From Phorcus lineatus (taxonomy: Eukaryota > Mollusca > Gastropoda > Trochida > Trochidae): DNA of 64,000 nt. Location: NCBI GenBank assembly GCA_921293015.1, contig OV121086.1:26770254-26834253 (forward strand). The letters run 5' to 3'. Under the pieces are notes generated by a model, which saw only the letters and a list, made by a program, of their open reading frames with translations, did no database searches and had not been told where the DNA came from. The position numbers and the translations under genes were made by a program. Below are positions 13,238 to 24,448 of the stretch, piece after piece; the stretch's first letter is position 1, and each line of letters opens with the position of its first letter.

Positions 13238-14418
13238 CATTTACTAATCTTTCTATCGATGTTATGGTTAGTTAATATTCTTAATAGTTGATTTGCAATC
13301 AATGAATGAAAGTTGATATGACTGAAGATACTTAAGGATACAAAAAAGAGATGATTGTGCACAAAATGGAATTATTGGTTGTTGAATCTGAACTAGGATT
13401 GTGTGTAACTTTTGAATATATTCTAAAGTGACAGAGAGTATGTTTAATGATTTTCATGTCACTTAAATAAGATTCAAAGTACCAAATATCCTGAGTTAAG
13501 TTCAAATCGCCTCTCTAACATAACATCTTTATCTCTAAAATGCCCATATCATGGGTTTTTTTCATGTTTTCAATGGTAATCGGAAAACAGCCTCGACCTC
13601 TTAACACGACTTCAACCTAGTTATTGTCCTTCTTCTTAACTTATCAGCATTAGGATTCTGATTTTCAGAAACAACCACTACCTCCCGAAAACAATCCACC
13701 ACCATTTATAAAGTTTGACATATTTATCTCCATCAACAACTGCCACTTTACCTGAGAATCAAGGATGATATATGTTTCAAGTAGATGGGTTATTTACCAT
13801 CAGTATTTTATGACTCAACTATCATTTAAAGTTAATTGTTTTTATGAACTATTAAATTGAAGTGTCGTCATATTTGCCTAAAGAGACAGCAAGAAGATAG
13901 AAACCAAACTTATTGATTTAGACTCAAGACAGCATCGTCCTGAAACGCCTGCTCATAGCACGTGTTATATAAAGACGTATCAACGAATTCCTATATAAAT
14001 TAGTTCTCATATTCAAATAGTCAAAGTGTAACACCCCAACCTACCTTGATAATTTCCTGCTTTTTTCAATGGAATCCTATATACTACTAGATCAGTCAAT
14101 TACCGTCTCCTTCAACCCATATTTGTACTCTGATATCTGCCTCCTTGTAGATACCTATCGGCTTTATCTATACTACAGGGTTTCGAATTAATGAACTTAG
14201 AGCCTGTTTTTCTAATCGTGCTCATCTTTAATTCTGTCCTTTATTTTACTCATTTCTGTCCTGGTAATGTTTTTCAAAAGGGAAGTAAATTTAAGAAATA
14301 ATCTAAAGATAATCCAGTTAAATATTTACAGGTTAACTATTTTCAAACATAAAATACATGTATGAAGTTTAATTTCTTATGTTAGAAACAATAAGGTAGC
14401 TCCACTGATACCATGCGT
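13238..14418. other. Resumed upstream block of gene A
   Basis: No gene is seen. From about 13870 the sequence again resembles the unit block upstream of B, C and D, including the donor-like block at 14025-14090. The stretch 13238-13870 shows nothing recognisable. The region ends at the target duplication of the next LINE. Confidence 0.5.
14025..14090 (-). promoter_or_regulatory. Conserved putative 5' non-coding exon and donor, gene A copy
   Basis: On the minus strand it reads GCAGGAAATTATCAAG|GTAGG, with the exon ending at 14045 and GT at 14044-14043. The downstream text GTTGGGGTGTTACAC matches the B, C and D copies. It lies about 8.5 kb upstream of the gene A RING exon, compared with 1.3-2.1 kb in B, C and D, because other sequence has accumulated between them. 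The sequence upstream of the donor diverges after about 20 bases, so exon function is less sure here. Confidence 0.35.
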
Positions 14419-15226
14419 AAGTTTAGAACGAGTTCATTTATATGCATGCAAAAGATTTCTTGTAGTACTATGATTTATGGAGAATTGGGTACATATCCCT
14501 TATTTATATATTCCTCTACTAGAGCCTTAAAATACTGGTTAAAAATACAAAAAATGACATGTCATAGATTACCAAAAATGTGTTATGAAATGATGAAACT
14601 GTACGACGAAAATGGGAAACGAAATTGGGTGGCGGACATAAGAGAATTGCTGAACAAAACGGGATGGTTATGTATGGAACGATGATAATATTCAATTCAA
14701 TTCAATCCAATTTATTTCATCATTTACCCAAAGATTGAAAGATATGTATGTATGTTTTTTTACAATAATGGAAATCTGATGTTTTGAAAACTACTTATTA
14801 AAAGTTAATGTAAAATTTATTCGAGTAGCCCTATCCCGATTTCGTTGCTCATCCCATGAATTATACGTTGAAACTGGTAGATATTCAGGTGTGCCAAGAG
14901 AAAATAGAATATGTCAACTTTGTAACAGAAATAATATAGAAAATGAATTACATTTCCTATACTTATATGCCCTGTCTATACGGATCTACGAAAAAAGTAT
15001 CTCAAATCATATTACTATAGAAATCCAAGTGAACGAAATTCAATTTCATTGTTAACAGCTAATAACACATTACTATTACAGAATTTGGCGATGTACATGT
15101 ATTTTGCAATGGCGCTAAGAAGAAAGATTGTATTAGAAAATAACTGATATGTGACTTATTACTCATGAGACACGTAATGTACTACAGGCCTGTGGCCTCT
15201 TCAGTACTGAATAAAGATTGATTGAT
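14419..15226 (+). mobile_element. 5'-truncated LINE with GATTGATTGA tail
   Basis: The target duplication TGATACCATGCGT is at 14406-14418 and 15227-15239, and the 3' end is AATAAAGATTGATTGATTGA. The body encodes, in more than one frame, the C-terminal part of a LINE ORF2. The phrases are IYGELGTYPLFI, LKYWLKIQ, NWVADIRELLNKTG, then ALSRFRCSSHEL, RYSGVPRENRICQLC and IENELHFLYLCP. The same family is seen at 16670-17200 and 26540-27600. The frame breaks after about 90 codons (14685) and again later. The clear target repeat puts the boundaries at near-base accuracy. Confidence 0.85.
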
Positions 15227-15239
15227 TGATACCATGCGT

Positions 15240-16669
15240 GTTGCAATTGTAATTTTCTTTCTGCATGATTTCAATTGATTGTTTAACACTTGCTGCTCGA
15301 TTCGATTTTAACAAGAGTTCTATTTGATGTAACAAGTTATTGCTTTGAACGGTTTAAACTACCATTTTAGCATTTTACTAAGATATGACACCCTATGAGA
15401 ACTCAAATTCATTTTGACGGTTATACCCAAAAAAAACCTACAGCCCATTAACCCTACACCCCAGTTCCCCTACAGCTTGTTAAAACAACACAGACAGTTA
15501 CGTATCTGGATGATTCAGTCCCATAAGACAGAATTCCCAAAAGACAGAATCAATCACAACATTAATTAACTGAGCAATGCTGACCACCCCTCATTAATCA
15601 ATGGACTGTTCTAGTATCGACATAATTTTAATTAGACTAATATTTAGTCTATGAAATATTTACTGTACCTTCATCCATTATATTTTCTTTCGGGCTCCTA
15701 AATTGTGTTTGCAGTCAAATCTAGACTTGCTGAATTAGGACATATACTGTATTAAATGCTTCTAATTATACAAAGTCATGAAGCAAGACTAGTTCGAATG
15801 AATGACAAACTACCTTGTTTTGAGAAAAAAAGGAGATACATTGGTAACAGTTTGGACAATTAAGGTTGACAAATTAAATGCATACTTACTTGCTGTTGTC
15901 TTTATTTCTACAAAATTTGCTGAATCTCTTTATTTCATATCCTATCACTTTTTTACATTAATGAAACATCAACTGCACAGTTAACATAAATGATCTCTTA
16001 TTATAAGCATCATTTGATTATATATTTTATTATCTTAATTTATACAGATTTTGTGAACATATAGTCTATGACCTTCACCTCTGGACAGTGTAAATCTGTC
16101 CAGATTTTGACCCGAAAGCAGATTTTATCAAAACTTTCCAGATGACAAGTATAATTGTTTTCTTCCTAAAATAACCTTTTTAAAACAAGTAATTTACAAA
16201 AAATCTTAATTGGGCAGAAAATGCTACCAATTTTGAAAATAACCCATATATGTGTTAATAAAATGGTGCTTTATGTTATAAAGTTTATTTATATGTTATT
16301 ATCATCCATCGAGTGAAAAAAACCAACTGTTGCATCTTAATGGTGTCTTTATTTATTTGGGCCGTTTCAATATTTTCAAAGGCACAAGATTATTCAACCA
16401 TGAAAAGTGTTGTTTTAAGCGTTCTGTCTTTTGAGAATTCTGTCTTATGGGACAATACCATCTGGATTAATGGACTCACCCTAACAGGTGATTAAGAGTA
16501 GAAGTGGTAGTGTGGAGCGGCTTTCTCAGAGAGACATGATTGTGACATTTTGATTGACAACATTGAATATGACCGAACATATGAAAATAAAGGAATTAAT
16601 TTTAATTTGAAATAGTTTAATTTAAACATAAAATATGGAATATGTTTCAATTTAATAAACTCAACTATC
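15240..16669. other. AT-rich spacer, nothing recognised
   Basis: I see no gene, repeat array or element end in this stretch. Two 60-codon open frames (15802-15984 and 16313-16495) have no recognisable domain and are at the length expected by chance in AT-rich DNA. Confidence 0.5.
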
Positions 16670-17200
16670 AATTGTCTCTGTGTTCAGTCTGTGTTTTGGT
16701 TTTCGTCCTAATCTTAGCACAGTTGATGCTATATGTGCCCGCCATTCATTGATTAGTCGTACTCTAAATAGTAGTAAGCGATTGTATTCTGCATTTGTGG
16801 ATTTTAAACGTGCTTTTGATTCAATTGATAGGTGTAAATTATGGTATGAATAGGCCAAATTGGGTGTCAGAGGGAAGTTATTATTGGTTATTCATTCTTA
16901 TATCTTGTGTGAGGATTGGTGGTTTTGATAGTCAGTGTTTTAGAAATAAACTTAGTCTAATGCAGGGGGAGGTCTTGTCGAGCGTTTGGAACTCGAGGTA
17001 AATATTGTTACTAACATATGTTATATATGATTTACTATTCACATTATCAAATTATTTTTATTGACTTGAATCTATAATTGATTTTCAAGAGGGGGAGGGG
17101 GGAAGAGTCCGGACTTTGGGGACATAATAAGGGATTAAACATTGAAAGATTACAATTGGATTATTGTAAAAGGCTCTTAGGTGTTAAAAAAATCAACATG
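16670..17200 (+). mobile_element. Decayed LINE reverse transcriptase fragment
   Basis: Plus-strand translation in changing frames gives RT palm phrases: FGFRPNLSTVDAI, then SAFVDFKRAFDSIDRCKLW (the DF...AFD box), AKLGVRGKLL, and further on NKLSLMQGEVLS. Around 17103-17190 the thumb phrase WGHNKGLNIERLQLDYCKRL follows. It is the same family as the copy at 14419-15226, which covers the part that would come next. Several stops and frame changes, with no visible ends, mark it as old. The boundaries are approximate. Confidence 0.75.
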
Positions 17201-17656
17201 TAAACACGGCGAAACCCCGACAGTTCATGAAGGCAGGCATTCAATAACACGGCGTTAGGGCTAGGCTGGTGATGGTTTGAAACAGAGACGGAAGAAATAT
17301 TACACCAAATTCATCAAAATTAAAACTGCACTCACCTCATAACTTTATTCAAAACATTAATGCCTTAATACCGACTTAGATAATTAAAATACTGCAGAAA
17401 TCATTCAGAACGCTGACGCTGACGCTGGTCGAGAAATAATAACGTGGACTGAAAAGAGTGAGCTCCCTTGAAAGCATTTGGAAATTGTCGGTAATTTCCG
17501 AGGCTTACTTCAAGTAACGTTATTCGAGATTCTCAAGTACCCCATCTCTGTATGAATGTCAGTCCGTGGAAATCGTGCACTGGCATCCATGACACCGCAC
17601 AATCGAGCTAACGCGAAAGAATATAGTTCAAATAGAAATCGTTGTAATGGTAGAAT
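17201..17656. other. Spacer, nothing recognised
   Basis: No gene or repeat is recognised. A short run of repeated GCTGACGCTGAC-like text lies near 17410. The open frame 17510-17692 overlaps the foldback arm and has no known domain. Confidence 0.4.
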
Positions 17657-17823
17657 GGAGATAAACATAATGTGTTTGGAAATCAGAGGCATATAACGGA
17701 ATTATAATAGCTCTAAATTATCAATCTAAAGCCTCAAGCTACGCGTTCGACTTTAATTTAAGTATAGAGCTATTATAATTCCGTTATATGCCTCTGATTT
17801 CCAAACACAGTATGTTTATCTCC
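17657..17823. repeat. Near-perfect 59-bp foldback (hairpin)
   Basis: The left arm 17657-17715 begins GGAGATAAACATAATG, and the right arm 17765-17823 is its inverse complement with one mismatch. About 49 bp lie between them. A single strand could form a 59-bp stem. It may be a very short MITE or the remnant of a foldback transposon. No target duplication was found at the outer ends. Confidence 0.85.
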
Positions 17824-19039
17824 TTAATATAAACAAGTTCGCAACCTCCACGTCCGAGGTAGTTTATCACAGGAAAATGAATAATATGTTTTTGTGTTGG
17901 CGTTTTCATGTATGTACGCACATGATCTTATATAAGTTTATTTGTTTGTAGATATCGAATATATGAATGAATACATTTCTCTTCAATAATTGATCCTTCT
18001 TAACTATTTAATATCTGATCATAATCATAAAAAATGTTTGCATATTCAAAATCATCCAATTTTCAACTATTTTCTTGTCAAAGTATCGGTTGGTTAAAGA
18101 TGTGATATAAGACAAGTAAATAAGGTAACATTTAGGTTACAGAGTAAAATATCACAAAACACAACTGTGTTAAATAAGCAGTTTTATCAATGGAACAGTC
18201 AATCCAATCACGAAATCACGTGTTGCGCGTGATAAGTTCAAAGTTCAGAAGAAAGTATGAACGGCACCGTCATGTTTACAAAGATGTACATTCTCGCTTT
18301 TTCACGGACTTCACGTTTTTGACACGTGGTGATATGGACATAATAATGATGAAGTTAACTTTGCCCGTAAGCCTGTGATTTTTATAGGTTGACTCATCTG
18401 TAGACAACAAAGGGCGATAATGGCTCGAAACACTGACATACATCAATGGTTACATAATTTCTTCGTTTAACACCACAATTGTCACCGTTACTGAATATTT
18501 TCAGCAAAACAATATTGATTTTTATACCTACAATGTAAATTACCATTGTCCTTTTACGGTACAACATCATTAGCGTTGAAAAGGTTATTCTAACAAAAGC
18601 TTCGACATTGTGTAGTAAATTCCTAAAATCACTACATGTTTATAGACGACTTTACCATTGGTTCAATAACGCAGCGAGGTACGAACGATTAGTTTCGGAC
18701 TGATTTCAATGAGATTGCGATTGGTTGGGATTACTTAAAAAATAATAAGCACTTTATCTTCTTTACCATTTTGATTTACATCACAATCTTTTTATATGAT
18801 TGCAACTATCAATGTACAATATTAGTTCGTCACTTGGTAACCGTATAATTATGATGTATATGGCGATTTGAATTGTAATTACTAATTACAATATTTTCTA
18901 AAAATATAAAGACACCAGCTCTCATTTGGCTTTCTGCAATTTATTTATTTTTTATTTTATGGTCACAAGGTCACAATTTCAGTTGTATGATCATCAAATC
19001 TATCTATCATAACCCCAATCAGCTAAGGACTCAACAGTT
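17824..19039. other. Distal part of the duplicated unit, no gene seen
   Basis: Parts of this stretch are shared with other units. The tract near 18184-18310 resembles 1260-1380, and CACTGACATACAT...GGTTACAT near 18433 matches a tract near 38850. This suggests that the unit duplicated with the TRIM genes reaches at least this far upstream of gene A. The open frame 18190-18378 has no recognisable domain. Confidence 0.5.
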
Positions 19040-19650
19040 TTGGATTTTTAGGGCTTTGGCTTCTGAAGACAAAGATAAAAAGAGATGTGTAAGGTATTGC
19101 CCTTGTGACCTCTGATACCTTACACCCACTTTAATAAGTAAATCTATAATTAGGACCCTCATCAGCCAAGCACTAAATTTTAGATTGTTTTGTATTTGGC
19201 TTCTGGAGAAGAAGATAGAAATACATTTCTGAAGGTGTGGCCCATGTGATCCCTAACACTTTGACCCCACTTTAATAAGGAAATATATAATTAGAAACCC
19301 ATTAGATAAGGAGTTTGGACCGAGGTGAAACCTTTTTAGGTCTTGTGCTTCTAGAGAATATAATGGAAAAGGTTTGTATGGCGTGGCCCCTGCGACCCTT
19401 ACTAGGGGTCTACGCATTTTGCTCCTTGAGAAGAAAATTAAAATCGATTTTAAGGGCGTTGCCCCTTTATCCCTTATTTGGGGTCACAGGGTCAGAAAAC
19501 CTATGAATAAAATTACCGTAAGTCTAAACATAAAGTTTCGTCTTTTCCAGGACTTTTGCTTTTGGAGAAGAAGATGAAATTTGGTTTTAAGACCTTTGTC
19601 CATGTGGCCTTTATTAGGGATATCACCAAAACCTATGAAATAGAATCCCC
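19040..19650. repeat. Degenerate ~140-bp tandem repeat
   Basis: The phrase TTCTGGAGAAGAAGAT or a variant recurs near 19061, 19201, 19349, 19423 and 19560. Each is followed by text like GTTGCCCCTGTGACCC and a short AATAAAAT-like tract. Four intervals are 74 to 148 bp, so one unit is shortened. Three overlapping short open frames here (19315-19577) are repeat by-products. Confidence 0.65.
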
Positions 19651-19732
19651 ACTACCTAAAATGTTGTATTGATAATGTTTAATCACCAAGCGCTTGACAA
19701 TTTTAACAAGCTTGGTGATACAAATCTAGGGC

Positions 19733-20459
19733 CGGTCGAGTATATTTTACGAAACTTCAATGAGTTTCTTACAATTTTTTCTTGAAACGGAAAAAACCCG
19801 CCAATTCAGTATTCGTATCAACTACCTTAAGTTAACAAAACCTGTAATTGTAAATGAAATATACACGAAGTGAAAGCATAGATCTACAGTATAAAGCTTT
19901 ATGAATAAATGAAATGTTTATCAAATACAACGCCGCTAATGGCTGAAATATTGTCCAAGCGGCGTTAAACAATAACTCACTCACCTATCAAATACAATTT
20001 TAAATCAGATTGGTAACAGCCGTATGTAAGAAAGTACGTGAACTATTTTAATGAGACTGCTTGAATACAAAACCGTGTGAATGTTGGTGACGTGCAACAC
20101 AATATAGAGACCGAAAACGGCAACAACCTACCTCTCCATGTATATGTTGTTCTTTTTTCTCCCTAAAAAATTTCATGCTAGCGAATTCACAAAAGGTTTA
20201 AAAAAAGACTGCTCTCATTTCTTATTAATAAACCCAACCTTCTCCATATTAAAAGTTAAGAAATAAAGACATTAGAAAAAAAAATATGTTTCAGTGAGCA
20301 CTTTACACTCAAGAACTATAAGATAATTACTACAAACATTCATGATCAAACATTCTTCAATTTGGATTTTTTTTCTGAATTTTAATTGAAATTTGATTAT
20401 CATAGTTAGAACTGGCTCTGACCGTTTCAACTGACCATTCAATACTCGGATCAACAGTT
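19733..20459. repeat. Unit repeat: 3' flank of TRIM gene B
   Basis: It is homologous to the gene A flank (1369-2085) and the gene D flank (48178-49393), including GAAAGCATAGATCTACAGTA near 19870 and the terminal phrase ACTCGGATCAACAGTT at 20444-20459. It carries a short SINE-like insertion (19931-19985) and is cut from its gene by the LINE at 20460. Confidence 0.7.
19931..19985 (+). mobile_element. Truncated SINE 3' tail
   Basis: A 55-bp insert sits between direct repeats TATCAAATACAA (19919-19930 and 19986-19997). The other units lack it. It contains ATGGCTGAAATATTG and GGCGTTAAACAATAACTCAC, text I recognise from the 3' part of SINEs that are widespread in molluscs. The tRNA-related head is missing, so this is a 5'-truncated copy. 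The exact SINE family name is not claimed. Confidence 0.7.
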
Positions 20460-22135
20460 TTTTTTTTTCCTTTTTTATTCCATTTCAAGCATCTTGTACA
20501 TTAAATATTTGTATATATGCGGTGGCAGTAAACATCTTTGTACATGGATTAAAAAAAATACATTGAAGTTCATACAGTAGTCATAATGCATTCTTTTTGA
20601 GTTACAAGAGTGTAATTTGTTAAATGGACATAGTTTTGCTGGATTTTATGAGTGCTTCATAGTTGTGTCAGAGTCATTGCCATATTTGGCCATTTTCTAG
20701 TAAATTGATAATATCTGTCATTTTTAATTGCAATAAATTTTTCTATCTTGAAACATCCTTAAGTAGTGAAAGAAATGCTTCATAAGATATATCTTGTTGT
20801 TTTAGGCTTGATATATAAATATATCTTTTAGCAAGTAGTAAAACATGGTTTATGAATGGTTTGTTTAAGAATTCTCCAAACATGACAATAAATTTAGACA
20901 GTTTCAGATTTGTTTGTAGATTGTTGTTCAAGAATGTTTCAATTTTATGCCAAAGGTTCTGAACAAGATAACAGTCAAAATAAACATGTGATATATCTTC
21001 TGGAGCAGTCTTACAAAAAGAACAAGTATCATCATCAACTAAGTTCATTTTCATTAATTCTTTCTTAGTGTACACAATTCTGTTGATAAATCTGTATTGA
21101 AAGTCTAACAATTTGCAGTCTTTTGTGGATTTTCTGTAATAACTAAATACATCTTTCCAATCAATCTAATGCAAAAATACATTATTCCAGTATTCTAATG
21201 ACTTTGGCAAGGAATCATCCTTAATTAATTCATCATAATATTTCCTTGAGTCTTCATCCATAGTAAACATTTGTTTATTTCTATTTGTGGCAAGTGGGGG
21301 AATTTTTTGTCTTGAATTCCTTATTTGAAACCTCCAGCTAGTTGGAATATTGAATATTAACCGTTGATAATCTAAGAAGGTTCCCTTAATTTAGTATCTT
21401 TCTATGAAATCTTCAAAACTTTGAAAGCCATTTTCATCACAAATATCTATGATACTTTGAATTCCCAGATTAAACCAGTTTTTGATAATGTAAGATGACT
21501 TAAAGAGATGATTATACCAAAGCGGTTGAGAAAGAAGCTGGTCAATATCTTTTTCATCAAAAGTAATTTTTTGTAGTAAATCCTCCATGCAGATAAAGCA
21601 TCTTTCCAGAAAGGATTATCATGTTCAGATAAAGAATCAACTCCATTGCAACCAAGTTTGAAGAGATGTTTTAAAGGAAAAATGTTTGAAGACATTGATT
21701 TATTAAGATATTTTTATTAATGAAGATAGCTTGAGAGCATTAATAAAGCAATTAATATTGATCATTCTTAGGCCACCCTCTTGATAGTCTCTACTTATAG
21801 TTGATCTCTTGATTTTGTCATTTTTGTTATTCCACAAAAATCTGTAGATTATCTTGTTTAATTCATCAATAAATGTTTTTGGCGGATTTGGTAGAGCAGA
21901 GAAGATATGAACTAAGGTTGATATAGCCAAAGTTTTAATAACTGTAATTTTCCCAATAAGTGTTAAATTTCTTCTGCGCCAATTTGCAAGTAATCTGTTA
22001 ATATGTTCTAAGCGTTTTCTTGTATTAATCACCCATAGATCACTTAATGAAGCATTCAATGTGATTCCTAAAATTTCAAAGTTTCCTTGATGCCAGTCAA
22101 GCTTAAGGTCACTTACTAAGGTAATGTTACTTTCA
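20460..22135 (-). mobile_element. 5'-truncated Tx1/L1-like LINE in the gene B 3' UTR
   Basis: The insert is flanked by GATCAACAGTT at 20449-20459 and 22136-22146; gene A (near 3470-3485) shows the uninterrupted site. It has a poly-T run at the left (the 3' poly-A on the minus strand) preceded by AATAAA. Minus-strand frames at 22059-21703, 21695-21391 and 21111-20743 encode the RT thumb (NWRRRNLTLIGKITVIKTLA, ALPNPPKTFIDELN, EGGLRMI) and a zinc-finger tail (CSFCKTAPEDISHVYFDC). Frames are broken several times. It has the same orientation as gene B and begins only about 16 bp past its stop codon. Confidence 0.88.
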
Positions 22136-22151
22136 GATCAACAGTTGATTA

Positions 22152-24448
22152 TTATCTGCATTGAAATATCTTGACATGTTCTTTGTTGTATTCTGTAACA
22201 CACAGTTTGTTCCCATGTACACGTATTCCCTGTGGACTATCAATCCCATCTTCTTCAGTCAGGATATCTCTCACATACTCTCCTCTCTCAGTCAGCTGGA
22301 CGATCTCGTTGCCTAAGTAATCCGCCAATATAACAGAACCAGTGTCTGTAGTTGTTACACCACCACCTGTATAACACCAATTTTCTGTCAGCTTGTATGT
22401 GTAGAGAACCTCCCCCTGTTGTGTTGCAAAGTAGACAGAATCTGACCCTCCATCTGACACTACAATGTGACCCTGACGTGTTGTACACATGTACCATGGA
22501 CCCTGTATCAGCTGCTGATCAATGCCAGGCGTGATCACAGACCTGACGACTCTCCCAGTCAGATCAAGGACGTCAATACTGGGAGGATCTATACAACCTG
22601 CAGCCAGAGTCGTGTCACTGAGAGCGGTCAAACCTCTGTACATCTTCTTTGTTTTGATTGTGGTGATATGGATTGGCTCAGGTGTAAGTTTGATTAGTTC
22701 TATACTGTTTTGTGACAAGTGTGATACAGCTACTCTGTCCTGGCTGATCTTTGTTATTGCGTGGGGACTTACATCAAGTTGTAATGATGCGCAGTAAGAC
22801 TTACCACCTTCAGTGTAGCAGGACTTGATGCTATTATTGTCATTGTCTGTAACAACCAGTATCTCTGAACCACCAATAGTCATAATCTCAATGTCAGTTA
22901 TATTTGATGTCTGTGTATCGTCCTTTGACTTTGTACTGACTGTAGACTGGAGTTGAGGTGTACACTGAAGGTTAGACCATGTGTCAGTACTAACTGTAGA
23001 CTGGGATTGAGGGGTACACTGAAGGCTAGACCATGTGTCAGTACTGACTGTAGACTGCAGTTGAGGTGTACACTGAAGGTTAGACCATGTGTTAGTACTA
23101 ACTGTAGACTGGAGTTGAGGTGTACCCTGAAGGTTAGACCATGTGTCAGTACTGACTGTAGATACACGTTTAGTCGTAGCCATGGTATTTTCCACAAATG
23201 ACAAATGACCAAGTAGTAAAGTCCTGTCAAGTTGATCCACATCTAGTTGTTTTTCAAACTCAACTTTCTTCGTTCTCTCTCTTTGTTTGTCTTTTCTCTG
23301 TATCTCAGCAGTTATCTCCCCTGACTGACACAGCGTGTACATTTCATACAGATCCATGGGACTGTTAGATTGCAGGACTTGTTTGATGAATTCAGTATAC
23401 TGTTGATATGTTTGCAGGTCAATTTCTCCAGATTTTATCTGAGCTCTCAGTTCTCCAGTCTGCTTCTCAGTGAGCGTATCCAGTTCATCCAGGAGTTTCT
23501 TCTCCTTTTTTCTGATCAGATCCACGGCCTGCTGACTGACTCTTCTAATTTCTGACTGCAGAGACGATTTGTGTTGTGTGATTTCCTCCACTTCTGATCT
23601 CCTACTCTTCAAAGTGTTCCCTGTTTGTTGTCGATGCAACTCTATATCATCATAGTTCTGCTGCAGTATTTGTTTCATTTCAGGAATCATTGAGTCTAGG
23701 GTGACAACAGAGTGACATTTCCTGTGGTAGACGATACAACATTTGTGGCAAACAGCCTTCTGACAATCTCTGCAAAAAAACTCAACCAAACAGTTTTGCT
23801 CCTTGCACATGACTTTGCGTTTCTTGATTTGTGGAGTTGATCCATCTCCAAGAGGTGAAATCTTGGCTTGTGGAGGTGATCCAGCTCGCAGAGATGAGAT
23901 CACGTGATCCCTTCCATTTGGCGCTGCCACATGTATTTTAGCACAGGCTTCACAGAACTTGATGTCGCAATCTTCACAAATTGAGTTGGCCTGTGTTGTT
24001 TTGCTGATGTGCTGACATGAGAAACAAATGTCTTCAATAGAGTCTGAAAGAATAAATGTAATTGAAAATAAGAATTGCTTTTTTCTTTGAAACCTTTAAA
24101 TAACATTTGACGATATGGATTGGTTAATAAATTTCATTAAGGTGGAGATGAATTACCTGAACTCGAATGAATGAACGAATCAAGAAGACCTTGTATGAGG
24201 AAACTTGGCTTGAATTGTCCACACCACTGATCCACTGGTTCTTGAGGTCGAGGAACTTTCGTCATTTCACAGCAGTTTGGACACAGGATTGATTTGGCAT
24301 TGATGGCTTCTTTCCGAGTTTTTGTATATTTGGTTAGACATAATCTACAGAAGGTATGGTAGCAGCCAAGTGTACAAGGGTCTTTGAAGGTCTCTGTGCA
24401 GATGATACAGGACAGGAAATGTTCGTTCAATTTGGTTAGAGCTTCCAT
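22152..24448 (-). CDS. TRIM-type RING E3 ligase, copy B (two coding exons)
   Basis: Exon 1 is 24448-24157 and exon 2 is 24043-22152. The 113-bp intron has GT at 24156-24155 and AG at 24045-24044. The joined frame is intact and gives 727 residues. Order: RING (C3HC4) at 14-59, B-box 1 (CFSC...CEDC...CEAC), a longer Lys/Pro/Gly spacer, B-box 2 (CKEQ...CRDC...CHKC...HRKCH), coiled coil, a linker with four 18-residue Ser/Thr-rich units, and the NHL-like propeller. In B-box 2, Gln replaces the usual second-position His (CKEQ instead of CKEH), so one zinc ligand may be lost or shifted. ATG 24448 follows a pyrimidine-rich acceptor-like tract, CAG appearing as TTTCAG before ATG. The native 3' UTR has been displaced by a LINE inserted just after the stop. 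Role by family: ubiquitin ligase; substrate unknown. Confidence 0.92.
22933..23162 (-). repeat. Coding minisatellite, 4 x 54 bp, in gene B
   Basis: Four near-identical 54-bp units lie in the linker between coiled coil and propeller and are translated on the minus strand as STVSTDTWSNLQCTPQLQ variants. The period keeps the reading frame. The units differ by a few substitutions (for example TNTW for TDTW and QGTP for QCTP). Genes A and D carry about one unit at the same point. Confidence 0.9.

Noticed and set aside
5700-20000. tRNA, rRNA or snRNA genes in the long gene-poor stretches
   Set aside because: I looked for cloverleaf-like boxes and known conserved RNA text and saw none that I could support by eye.
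23900-24106. 68-codon frame across the gene B intron and exon 2 edge
   Set aside because: It is in a different frame from the B-box sequence, which reads through without stops from the acceptor at 24043.
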